DNA of 22,299 bases. It comes from Gammaproteobacteria bacterium (GTDB lineage: Bacteria > Pseudomonadota > Gammaproteobacteria > Arenicellales > JAOTYS01). Under the pieces are notes generated by a model. That model was given only the letters and a program-made list of their open reading frames with translations, did no database searches and had not been told where the DNA came from. A program made the translations under genes and the position numbers. The stretch lies in NCBI GenBank assembly GCA_029861795.1, contig JAOTYS010000022.1, positions 1-22,299 on the forward strand, given 5' to 3'. Below are positions 7,588 through 14,799 of this stretch, piece by piece. Position 1 is the stretch's first letter. Every line of letters starts with the position of its first letter.

Positions 7588-9057
7588 TTGCCCCTACTTA
7601 AAGTGCAGGATTTGGTTTTCAACTTCGAGCGTACGATTCCTGAGTCGTTAGAAATTGGGAAGGGAGCGGTATGGGTGTTCAGTGGGTACTGTTTTCATCT
7701 AACGGAGCGGGTGACGCGAATGAGCGTACTCATTGGCAGTATGAAATGTGAGATCAAGCACATTGGTGAGGTGAGAGAGGACGTCGCGATCAAGTATCGA
7801 AACGTTGACGAAAATGGTAACTCTCTAGGTTCCGGATTTTGGGGGATGATACCTTTGAACACATCGCTAATTGGTCGTCGTGAGGAGATCACTTGCTTAG
7901 TGGTGACTTCGAGCGGTAATACATTTCGGCGACGTATCGGCGAGATGGAGTTCACAGAGATCCAACGAGAGCCGATTCTCATAAAACAACAAGCGAGTTC
8001 GAATCAAGCGCCCTTAGTGGTAGTGTGCATGGGCACCTACGAGCCGGATATTGCAGTTTTTGAACGTCAGATTCAGTCAATTATCGACCAACAATATCCG
8101 AACTGGATCTGCATTGTGCATGATGATGGTTCGGACAAGGATAAGAGATCGATGATTCAGGAGATCTGTCAGCGGGATCAGAGAATCTTCTTTAGATATG
8201 CAGCAACTAACCGAGGATTCTATTGGAATTTCGAAGCTTGTCTGAGGTATGTGCCGGAGCAAGCGGAATATATCGCATTAGCAGATCAAGACGATTACTG
8301 GTACCCGAATAAGCTGACGGCTCTGGTCGAATCCATCAAGGATGAGGTGCTATTGACTTATAGCGATATGCGATTGATGGATGATAATGGGCAGACAATC
8401 TCCAACACATACTGGTCAAATCGGAAAAACAACTTCCAGAACCTCCACGTGCTGTTGTTGGCAAATACTGTAACTGGCGCTGCGCTGATGTTCAAGGCAA
8501 CTTTGCTAAAAGAAATATTGCCTTTCCCAGAACGCATTGGTGATGCATTTCATGACCACTGGATCGCATGTTCGGCTTTGTATCGCGGTAATATTAATTA
8601 TGTAGATAGACCATTGTACGATTATCTCCAACATGATCGTAGCGTAATAGGGCATTGTGATTTCACTACAGCGACACAATGGGCACGACTAAAGCACATG
8701 GTAGTTGTTCTGACGCACCTGCTGGCCGTACATAAGCTTAAGTCCTCGTCACTTAAACTCAGGAATTCCTTCTTGGGGGTATATCGTCATGAATGCCGAC
8801 GAATAGAAGTTATGGCAGAGACTATGAGGATTCGGAGTAAACCAGCCGATAGTTCGAAAGACGGTGCCTTGAAGGCGTATGGAGGCAGTATAGGTTCTGT
8901 TCTGAGACTCGTGTGGCTTCATTTTTATGTATGGCGAAATGGAGATACCACTAACGGTGCAGAGTTACGGCTAGCTGGGGGTTATCTTGCATCTTTATTA
9001 GACAGGATTGGCGCTCCATTTCTTCGCTATAGTTTGCGAAGGGAGAACTGTCGATAG
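7588..9057 (+). CDS. GT2 glycosyltransferase with N-terminal beta module (rhamnosyltransferase type)
   Basis: Probably a dTDP-rhamnose-dependent chain-extending enzyme. Residues about 1-125 form a beta-strand-rich module (GYCF, then GEVREDVAIKY and GSGFWG); the GT2 domain runs about 142-360 with VVVCMGTYEP (144-153), HDDGSD (178-183), LADQDDYWYPNKL (231-243) and the acceptor-side HDHW (322-325). The ADQDDYW and HDHW patterns are common in rhamnosyltransferases, but donor and linkage cannot be read from sequence. The C-terminal 130 residues look helical. The start is uncertain: TTG 7588 keeps the first beta strand; GTG 7603 is an alternative; GTG 7675 has the best purine-rich upstream sequence but would cut the module. 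It starts 53 bases after the previous gene and is followed by about 235 bases without a gene. Confidence 0.85.
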   Translation: MPLLKVQDLVFNFERTIPESLEIGKGAVWVFSGYCFHLTERVTRMSVLIGSMKCEIKHIGEVREDVAIKYRNVDENGNSLGSGFWGMIPLNTSLIGRREEITCLVVTSSGNTFRRRIGEMEFTEIQREPILIKQQASSNQAPLVVVCMGTYEPDIAVFERQIQSIIDQQYPNWICIVHDDGSDKDKRSMIQEICQRDQRIFFRYAATNRGFYWNFEACLRYVPEQAEYIALADQDDYWYPNKLTALVESIKDEVLLTYSDMRLMDDNGQTISNTYWSNRKNNFQNLHVLLLANTVTGAALMFKATLLKEILPFPERIGDAFHDHWIACSALYRGNINYVDRPLYDYLQHDRSVIGHCDFTTATQWARLKHMVVVLTHLLAVHKLKSSSLKLRNSFLGVYRHECRRIEVMAETMRIRSKPADSSKDGALKAYGGSIGSVLRLVWLHFYVWRNGDTTNGAELRLAGGYLASLLDRIGAPFLRYSLRRENCR

Positions 9058-9207
9058 TCAGTTAGGGGAAGGAGATCCTAGGCTTGATGACATTGCTCTG
9101 ATTTGTGGCTGTCAAAGCACTATGGGCGGATCGTCTTTGGCACTAGACGATGAAACAGGCACAAATCCACGGTAACACCCTAAAGTCTTCACTGTACTGC
9201 TGTAATC

Positions 9208-9282
9208 CGCTTGCCCTTGTGGGTCGGGAATTTGCTTCCACAAGCGGGAAGTGAGGAGTTTTTCTTGATCAATCGTAAGTAA
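9208..9282 (+). promoter_or_regulatory. Possible leader structure: two competing stems, then an SD with a mini-ORF
   Basis: In the gap before the WsaF-like gene, CCGCTTG (9208-9214) can pair with CAAGCGG (9241-9247), while CTTGTGG (9216-9222) can pair with CCACAAG (9238-9244). The two right arms overlap, so only one 7-bp stem can form at a time. Just downstream is the strongest Shine-Dalgarno-like sequence nearby, GTGAGGAG (9251-9258), six bases before a TTG that opens only five codons (9265-9282), ending 13 bases before the gene's ATG. This could be a leader controlling translation of the next gene, or chance. Seen directly: the arms, the SD and the mini-ORF; regulatory function is speculation. 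Confidence 0.25.
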
Positions 9283-9295
9283 TCTAGAACGCGTG

Positions 9296-10591
9296 ATGTA
9301 TCAAGACGTAGTTGGCAGAACCATCAGTTCCTTCGCGCGATCACCGGTCTCGAAGCCGATTCGAGGAATAGTAAGGAGGCTGCGCGAACAGTACTACAAT
9401 CGAGACGTTTTATATCGAATCGCCACAAAAACCGCTCCTTTACAGATAATGCCGGATCCGGCTGAAAAAGTTCGGGTAAACCTGGTGATTCCGGAGATCA
9501 ATTTTGAAAGTCTCTATGGGGGTTATATTGCGAAGCTTAATCTGGCCAAAAGAATTGATGCCACTGGAAGGAATGTGCGATTTATCATCGTGGATCAATG
9601 TGACTACAGGGAGGATAAACTAAGGACTTGGGTGGCTGAGTACGAGGGGTTGGCGGACTTATTCGACCACGTTGAGGTAGCTTACTGCTTTGATCGGGGG
9701 TGCGCCATAAGGATGAATCCAAGGGATGTGGTGATCGCCACTACATGGTGGACAGCTTATGTCGCCAATGATGCATTGAAATTTCTAAATGCTAATAAAT
9801 TTATCTATCTCATTCAGGAATACGAGCCCTATACATTTCCCATGGGGTCGTACTATGCAGCGGCCCATGCCTCTTATTCTTGTCCCCATGTACCTGCTTA
9901 TTCTTCACTGTTGCTTCAAGAATTTTTCGAATTGAACGGTTTTGGAGTGTATGGTCACGGCTATGGAGAGGCCTGTGGGACATCTTTCGAAAACGCTATT
10001 CTTAGTTTTGATTTAGATGAAGGAGCGATGTCCGCAAGAACGCCGAGGCGAGTTCTATTCTATGCTCGCCCTGAGGCCCACGCGACTAGGAATATGTTCG
10101 AGACTGGTTTCATGTCGCTCGCTTTCGCGATTGAAAGAGGAATGTTTGCCAGCGAACCCTGGGAATTCTATGGTATAGGCACCAACCACGGCGACATCTT
10201 GCTGCCAAAGAACAACTGCCTGCGCATGCTAGGTAAAGTCGGTCTTCAGGAGTACCGCAGGTTATTACCCATGCATGATCTCGGCATTAGTCTAATGTAC
10301 ACGCCCCACCCAAGCCTGTTGCCGATGGAAATGGCGGCGGCGGGTCTGATTGTCGTTACCAATACATGCCAAAACAAGACGCGCCAGAAGATGGAGTCTA
10401 TTTCCCGAAACATTGTTGCTGCTGAGCCAACTGTGGAAGGTATCGTCACCGGCTTGGGCGAAGCGCTTGGAAAGGTGGATAAGTACGATCAACGACTTGA
10501 AGGAGCACGAGTGAACTGGTCTTCATCCTGGGATGATACATTCTCCGACTCCTGGCTAGAGGCGCTGATACGCCAGGTGACAGATGAATAA
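9296..10591 (+). CDS. WsaF-family rhamnosyltransferase (GT4-like)
   Basis: Resembles WsaF of Geobacillus stearothermophilus, a rhamnosyltransferase of S-layer glycan synthesis, and its homologues in Gram-negative rhamnan clusters. Visible: VRVNLVIPEIN (59-69) then ESLYGG (71-76), the glycine-rich entry of the N-terminal Rossmann-like domain; VIATTWWTAY (146-155); the family-typical IQEYEPYTFPMGSYYA (173-188); and a C-terminal nucleotide-sugar half with FYARPEAHATRNMFE, LGKVGLQEY, LGISLMYTPHPSLLPMEMAAAG and VTNT, equivalent to the GT4 E-x7-E region. 431 residues, no membrane span. ATG 9296 is preferred over the adjoining GTG 9293. The last 8 bases overlap the next gene. Together with the WsaE-like protein and rmlBA it supports a rhamnose-containing polymer; linkage is unknown. 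Confidence 0.82.
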   Translation: MYQDVVGRTISSFARSPVSKPIRGIVRRLREQYYNRDVLYRIATKTAPLQIMPDPAEKVRVNLVIPEINFESLYGGYIAKLNLAKRIDATGRNVRFIIVDQCDYREDKLRTWVAEYEGLADLFDHVEVAYCFDRGCAIRMNPRDVVIATTWWTAYVANDALKFLNANKFIYLIQEYEPYTFPMGSYYAAAHASYSCPHVPAYSSLLLQEFFELNGFGVYGHGYGEACGTSFENAILSFDLDEGAMSARTPRRVLFYARPEAHATRNMFETGFMSLAFAIERGMFASEPWEFYGIGTNHGDILLPKNNCLRMLGKVGLQEYRRLLPMHDLGISLMYTPHPSLLPMEMAAAGLIVVTNTCQNKTRQKMESISRNIVAAEPTVEGIVTGLGEALGKVDKYDQRLEGARVNWSSSWDDTFSDSWLEALIRQVTDE

Positions 10592-11582
10592 GGTTCGCGA
10601 TTCTGTCTGTCTGGCTACTGATGTGGATAAAGATGCAAGCGAGATCAAACTGTCGATTGTCCTGCCCGTGTTAAATGAGGAGACAAATTTAGAAACTTTG
10701 CATGAAGAGATTTCTAACGTGGTGTCGGAATTGGCATGCTCATATGAAGTGATTTTCGTAGACGATGGTAGTACGGACAACACATTTGAGAAACTGAAAA
10801 ATATTCGCGAACGCGATGATCATGTGAAAATCATACAATTTCGTCGAAATTTCGGCCAAACTGCCGCAATGGCCGCTGGATTCGATCACGCGCGCGGAGA
10901 AATCATCGTGACGATGGATGCGGATCGACAAAACGATCCGCGAGACATTCCAAAATTGCTTGATAAGATCAACGAGGGTTTCGATGTCGTGAGCGGTTGG
11001 CGTTTTCATCGAAAGGATGGTTTCTTTAGGCGAAAATTGCCATCCATCATCGCGAATAAGCTCATATCGCTCACAACAGATGTTAGTCTTCATGATTACG
11101 GGTGCACGCTCAAGGCATTCAAAAGAAATGTTGTAAAGAATATCGAGCTTTATGGTGAGATGCATCGATTTATACCTGCGATCGCAAGCTGGATGGGTGT
11201 TTCCATAGCCGAGATAAGAGTCAATCATCGACCCAGGGTGAGCGGTACATCCAAATATGGCATCTCACGCACCATGCGAGTCGCCTTGGATTTGATCACC
11301 GTTAAATTTCTGCTGAGCTACTCTAGCCGACCACTTCAGTTCTTTGGGTCATTTGGATTATTGGCGACGATCTTAGGTTTTGCGTTGGCCCTGTATCTCG
11401 CAGTCCAGAGGCTTTATTTCGATGTGGAACTAGCGGATCGTCCGTTGCTGTTGCTGGCAGTGCTGCTGATATTCATGGGTCTGCAATTTATCACGGTCGG
11501 TTTGTTAGCGGAGTTGCAGACTAGAACTTATCATGAGGCGCAGAACAAGCGTACCTACGTCGTTCGCCAGATCATAGAGTAG
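10584..11582 (+). CDS. DPM/GtrB-like GT2 polyprenyl-phosphate glycosyltransferase
   Basis: Family members transfer a sugar from a nucleotide donor to a polyprenyl phosphate at the cytoplasmic face of the inner membrane. The 332-residue protein has the catalytic domain about 22-240 with LSIVLPVLNEE (23-33), VDDGSTDNT (59-67), the DAD metal site (112-114) followed by RQNDP, and the FRRNFGQTAAMAAG phrase. Two C-terminal membrane helices lie near 252-274 and 287-309, as in GtrB/ArnC. The start codon lies within the last codons of the WsaF-like gene (8-base overlap). In serotype conversion a GtrB works with a flippase (GtrA) and a periplasmic glycosyltransferase; neither is in this window, so it may instead act on the growing cytoplasmic glycan or have partners elsewhere. 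Donor sugar unknown. Confidence 0.88.
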   Translation: MNKVRDSVCLATDVDKDASEIKLSIVLPVLNEETNLETLHEEISNVVSELACSYEVIFVDDGSTDNTFEKLKNIRERDDHVKIIQFRRNFGQTAAMAAGFDHARGEIIVTMDADRQNDPRDIPKLLDKINEGFDVVSGWRFHRKDGFFRRKLPSIIANKLISLTTDVSLHDYGCTLKAFKRNVVKNIELYGEMHRFIPAIASWMGVSIAEIRVNHRPRVSGTSKYGISRTMRVALDLITVKFLLSYSSRPLQFFGSFGLLATILGFALALYLAVQRLYFDVELADRPLLLLAVLLIFMGLQFITVGLLAELQTRTYHEAQNKRTYVVRQIIE

Positions 11583-11605
11583 ATCTATCATGTTGACGTC
11601 AGCGG

Positions 11606-11654
11606 ATCGGTGGCGGTCCAAGCTGGCCGCCACCGATTATTGGCTGGTTATAAT
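11606..11654 (+). promoter_or_regulatory. Perfect 11-bp inverted repeat followed by a consensus -10 hexamer
   Basis: ATCGGTGGCGG (11606-11616) and CCGCCACCGAT (11627-11637) are exact reverse complements separated by 10 bases. Twelve bases further is TATAAT (11649-11654), 39 bases upstream of the next ATG. No good -35 hexamer stands 16-18 bases upstream; that position is occupied by the right arm of the repeat. No T-run follows the stem, so it is not a standard intrinsic terminator. Possible readings: an operator or activator site overlapping an internal promoter, or an RNA hairpin protecting processed transcript ends. Sequence facts are certain; function is inferred. Confidence 0.4.
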
Positions 11655-11693
11655 CTGTCCCACTGAGCATTTTCTGTTAGTAGATTCCGAAAG

Positions 11694-12683
11694 ATGAGGG
11701 GCCCGTGTACTCCAACCGTAGGAGTTGTGATCGTCAACTGGAATTCTGGAAAATATCTTGAGCGTTGCATCGAAGCAATTTCCCGCCAGACGCATCGACC
11801 CAACAAAATCGTTGTCGTGGACAACGGCAGCACAGACGGGTCAATAGTCGCTATTGAGACGCGATATCATGATGTAAGAATCCTCAAATTGGCTGAGAAC
11901 ATCGGTTTTGCCGGGGCCAATAATCGAGCCATTGCCATGCTCAAGGATAGCGATTGGGTTGCGTTGGTCAATCCTGACGCGTTTCCCACTGCAAATTGGC
12001 TCGCCGAAATGCTTCGTGTCGTTGAAGAGAACACTGGCTACGACTTTTTTGGATGTCGTCTGGTGCAGGCAGACGATCATGAGATCCTGGACGGCACTGG
12101 TGACGTGTACCATGTAGCAGGCTTGGGATGGCGCCGAGACTATGGAAAGCCAGCTGGTGCAGCGGAACGTGGAAATGATGAGATATTTGCGCCCTGCGCT
12201 GCGGCTGCTATTTATAGGCGGGAAGTACTAGATGCCGTTAACGGCTTTGACGAAAGTTTCTTCTGTTACTTCGAGGATGTCGATCTAGGGTTCCGCCTGC
12301 GACTCGCCGGATATCGATGCATGTACGTATCTTCTGCTGTGGTGTATCACCAGGGCTCAGCCAGCTTTGGCAAACGAAGTGATTTTTCAGTTTATCATGG
12401 GCATCGCAATCTGGTATGGACATACGTGAAAAACATGCCTGGAGTATTATTTTGGTGGTATCTCCCTCAACATTTTCTCCTTAATCTTGCGACCATCCTA
12501 TGGTATGTCTTGCACGGTAGAACTTCGGTAATCTTGAAAGCGAAATGGGATGCATTGAAAGGACTTCCGGTGATGTGCCGACGCCGACGAGCCATTCAGG
12601 CTAGTCGGAAGGTATCTATTTCTGACATTAGGAAGGTCATGGCGAGGGGTTGGATAGTTCTATATCGGAGATGTCATGCCTGA
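11694..12683 (+). CDS. GT2 glycosyltransferase, WbbL (rhamnosyltransferase) type
   Basis: Adds a sugar to the lipid-linked glycan in the cytoplasm; family resemblance is to WbbL-type rhamnosyltransferases, but the donor is not proven. Visible motifs: VGVVIVNWNSGKYLERC (9-25), VVDNGSTDGS (41-50), ENIGFAGANN (68-77), LVNPDAFP (91-98, the donor/metal NPD segment), NGFDESFFCYFEDVDLGFR (183-201, the conserved ED/ND-V-D acceptor-side motif). The C-terminal part contains VLFWWYLPQHFLLNLATILW, probably membrane-associating. 329 residues is normal. It follows a 111-base gap with a palindrome and a -10 like hexamer, and its last 8 bases overlap the start of the next gene, itself a GT2 of the same subfamily, suggesting coupled translation and consecutive reactions or an old duplication. 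Confidence 0.88.
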   Translation: MRGPCTPTVGVVIVNWNSGKYLERCIEAISRQTHRPNKIVVVDNGSTDGSIVAIETRYHDVRILKLAENIGFAGANNRAIAMLKDSDWVALVNPDAFPTANWLAEMLRVVEENTGYDFFGCRLVQADDHEILDGTGDVYHVAGLGWRRDYGKPAGAAERGNDEIFAPCAAAAIYRREVLDAVNGFDESFFCYFEDVDLGFRLRLAGYRCMYVSSAVVYHQGSASFGKRSDFSVYHGHRNLVWTYVKNMPGVLFWWYLPQHFLLNLATILWYVLHGRTSVILKAKWDALKGLPVMCRRRRAIQASRKVSISDIRKVMARGWIVLYRRCHA

Positions 12684-14604
12684 AACACCTCGCGTTTCTG
12701 TCATCATCGTGAACTTCAATGCGGGAAGGCTTCTTGCAGAGTGCGTTCTTTCGGTGTTGGCGTCTGATTGCCCTGTGGAGGTTGTAGTAATAGATAACGG
12801 ATCCAAAGATGACAGCGTGAGTATTCTGCGAGAATCGATAGAAAATGACTTGTGCGTCCAAATCATCACTCAAGAATCTAACATCGGCTTCGCTGCGGCG
12901 AACAACGTGGGAATAGCTGCAACAAAGGCAGATTTGCTCCTGTTTCTCAATCCGGATTGCGTAGTGGGAGAAAATACCATAACGCGTGTCGTCGCCGAGC
13001 TGGAAGCGGACGCCGAAGTCGGCATGGCTGGATGTCTTGTTCTTAACCCTGATGGATCTATGCAGCAGGCATGTCGACGCCATATCCCAACGCCATGGAA
13101 AAGCTTTGCGCGTGTGAGTGGTTTGTCTATCTTTGGCAAAACTATTAGTGCGTTGTCAGGTTTCGACACTAACGATGAGCCACTTCCGGACGGTCCGGAA
13201 GTGGTGGAGGCAATATCCGGTGCATTTATGTTTGTCCGTCGTACGGCTATAGAGCGTGTTGGTCTGATGGATGAAGGCTATTTTCTTCATTGTGAAGATC
13301 TAGATTGGTGTATGCGATTCGCTCAATCAGGATTCAAGATTCTGTTTGTTCCTGATGCCCTTGCCGTACATTACCAAGGGACCTGTAGTTCCGACCGCCC
13401 GGCGAGAGTGGTTTGGCACATGCACAAAGGAATGATTCGCTTCTATCGTAAGTTTTTCAGCGCACGTTATACGTTTTTGCATGCGTGGATCATCTATACC
13501 GTGGTGTGGATCCGCTGTGCCTTACTAGTCCTTTACAATTTAGTCGCCCTCCGATTGTCCGCACGGCGTGGCCATAACATGACGGACGCGTATCGGCAGC
13601 CCGCTGAATGGAGGCGTCTGCTATCAGTGGATCACAGAGAGGTAGTCATCGTTACGGGCGCCAGCAGCATTATTGGAGGATTCCTGATACCACTCCTGGC
13701 GGAGGCAGGTTATGAGGTGCTTGCCATTAGTCGTCGCGCCAAACCGTATAGAAGGGATGGACATGTCATCTGGGCGAAAGCGGATCTGGTGAAGGGGTTT
13801 CCCTCTGTGTTGGCGAAGCGGGCGAGGTGTCTTATACATCTAGCGCCGATTTGGGTGTTGCCGAAATACCTCGACAACGCGGCTCGGGTTGGGATCAAAA
13901 GGGTTGTAGCGTTTAGCTCGACCAGCGTGCTCAGCAAGGCAGACAGTGATGATCCTGGGGACCAGAAGTTAGTCGCTCTTCTTGCGGACGGAGAATCTCA
14001 AAGTGTCAAACTTGCCACCTCGAAGGGAATCGATTTGACTTTGTTTCGACCTACCATGGTTTATGCCCCCGGTAAGGATAAGAACATTGATAGATTGACC
14101 ACATTTATTCGTCGGTTTGGGTTTTTCCCTGTTGTTGGGACATGCGCTGGCCTACGCCAGCCGGTTCATGCAGAAGATCTTGCCCAGGCGTGCCGAGCTG
14201 CGCTGAATAATCATTCTACCTTCGGCAAGCAGTACAACCTCGGCGGTGGCCAGACCCTTACCTACAGGGAACTGTTATTGGCTATTTTTGATCGGATAGG
14301 AATAAGACCACGCATTCTAAAAGTTCCTCCATGGGCCTTAGTGGCAGCAGTTAGAGTTTTGGCGTTGATCCCCGGATTTCAAGACTTTTCTTCCGGGATG
14401 GTTAAGCGGATGCAGTGCGATCTATGTTTTGATCATGCTGCCGCAGTGCGCGATTTTGGGTATTCGCCGCGAGCCTTTGTGATAAATGCAGGAATCGAGA
14501 AGACAGGATTTGGTGATCAACACCCGTCTGCTACGGCCCTTCAAGGAGCAGAGGCATCGATCGATGACAGCGCTCAACGAGCCATTATCTCCAATAGTCG
14601 TTAG
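12676..14604 (+). CDS. Fusion of GT2 glycosyltransferase and SDR (epimerase/dehydratase-type) domain
   Basis: One frame of 642 residues. GT2 domain about 5-265: VSVIIVNFNAGR (7-18), VVIDNGSKDDS (37-47), ESNIGFAAANN (67-77), FLNPDC (90-95), HCEDLDWCMRF (205-215). A hydrophobic stretch (267-293) with a central Arg follows. Residues about 320-605 are an SDR/extended-Rossmann domain: VTGASSIIGGFL (326-337), AFSSTSVLSK (412-421), FRPTMVYAPG (457-466), RQPVHAEDLA (494-503). The catalytic YxxxK expected after the SSTS strand is not seen; the segment reads KLVALLADGE (431-440). Its place just before wbpL and wbpM recalls P. aeruginosa wbpV-wbpL-wbpM, where WbpV helps make UDP-linked 6-deoxy-HexNAc, so a 4-keto reductase role is a guess; an atypical SDR of another function is equally possible. 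Overlaps the preceding GT2 gene by 8 bases. Confidence 0.85.
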   Translation: MPETPRVSVIIVNFNAGRLLAECVLSVLASDCPVEVVVIDNGSKDDSVSILRESIENDLCVQIITQESNIGFAAANNVGIAATKADLLLFLNPDCVVGENTITRVVAELEADAEVGMAGCLVLNPDGSMQQACRRHIPTPWKSFARVSGLSIFGKTISALSGFDTNDEPLPDGPEVVEAISGAFMFVRRTAIERVGLMDEGYFLHCEDLDWCMRFAQSGFKILFVPDALAVHYQGTCSSDRPARVVWHMHKGMIRFYRKFFSARYTFLHAWIIYTVVWIRCALLVLYNLVALRLSARRGHNMTDAYRQPAEWRRLLSVDHREVVIVTGASSIIGGFLIPLLAEAGYEVLAISRRAKPYRRDGHVIWAKADLVKGFPSVLAKRARCLIHLAPIWVLPKYLDNAARVGIKRVVAFSSTSVLSKADSDDPGDQKLVALLADGESQSVKLATSKGIDLTLFRPTMVYAPGKDKNIDRLTTFIRRFGFFPVVGTCAGLRQPVHAEDLAQACRAALNNHSTFGKQYNLGGGQTLTYRELLLAIFDRIGIRPRILKVPPWALVAAVRVLALIPGFQDFSSGMVKRMQCDLCFDHAAAVRDFGYSPRAFVINAGIEKTGFGDQHPSATALQGAEASIDDSAQRAIISNSR

Positions 14605-14799
14605 CTGGTGTCGCAGCTTGCGAGATCCGGGTTCTTTGGCTGGCTGTGACGTCGCTTATCGCCCGACTGGGCACAAGATGCTATCATACCCCTCGTGGGA
14701 TTTCCCGAGTCTTTAACTACTACTAGAACGGCAATTTGATTACTCGGAAACAGATCCTCTACTGCCGGCGTGTAACGTGACTCGCGTGAGTTCTTCGTA

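Noticed and set aside
7675..7677. GTG with good SD as the start of the beta-module GT2
   Set aside because: Would remove the first beta strand of an apparently intact module; kept only as an alternative.
10740..11228. 162-residue open frame on the minus strand
   Set aside because: Wholly antisense to the DPM-like GT2 catalytic domain; no family features or ribosome site.
12676..14604. Suspicion that the GT2-SDR gene is two genes joined by an error
   Set aside because: No frame change, internal stop or good internal start with a ribosome site was seen at the junction; it reads as a true fusion, although a read error cannot be excluded from sequence alone.
14692..14709. Hairpin-like CTCG...CGAG upstream of wbpL, considered as a terminator
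   Set aside because: Only four clean base pairs, an interior mismatch and no real T-run.
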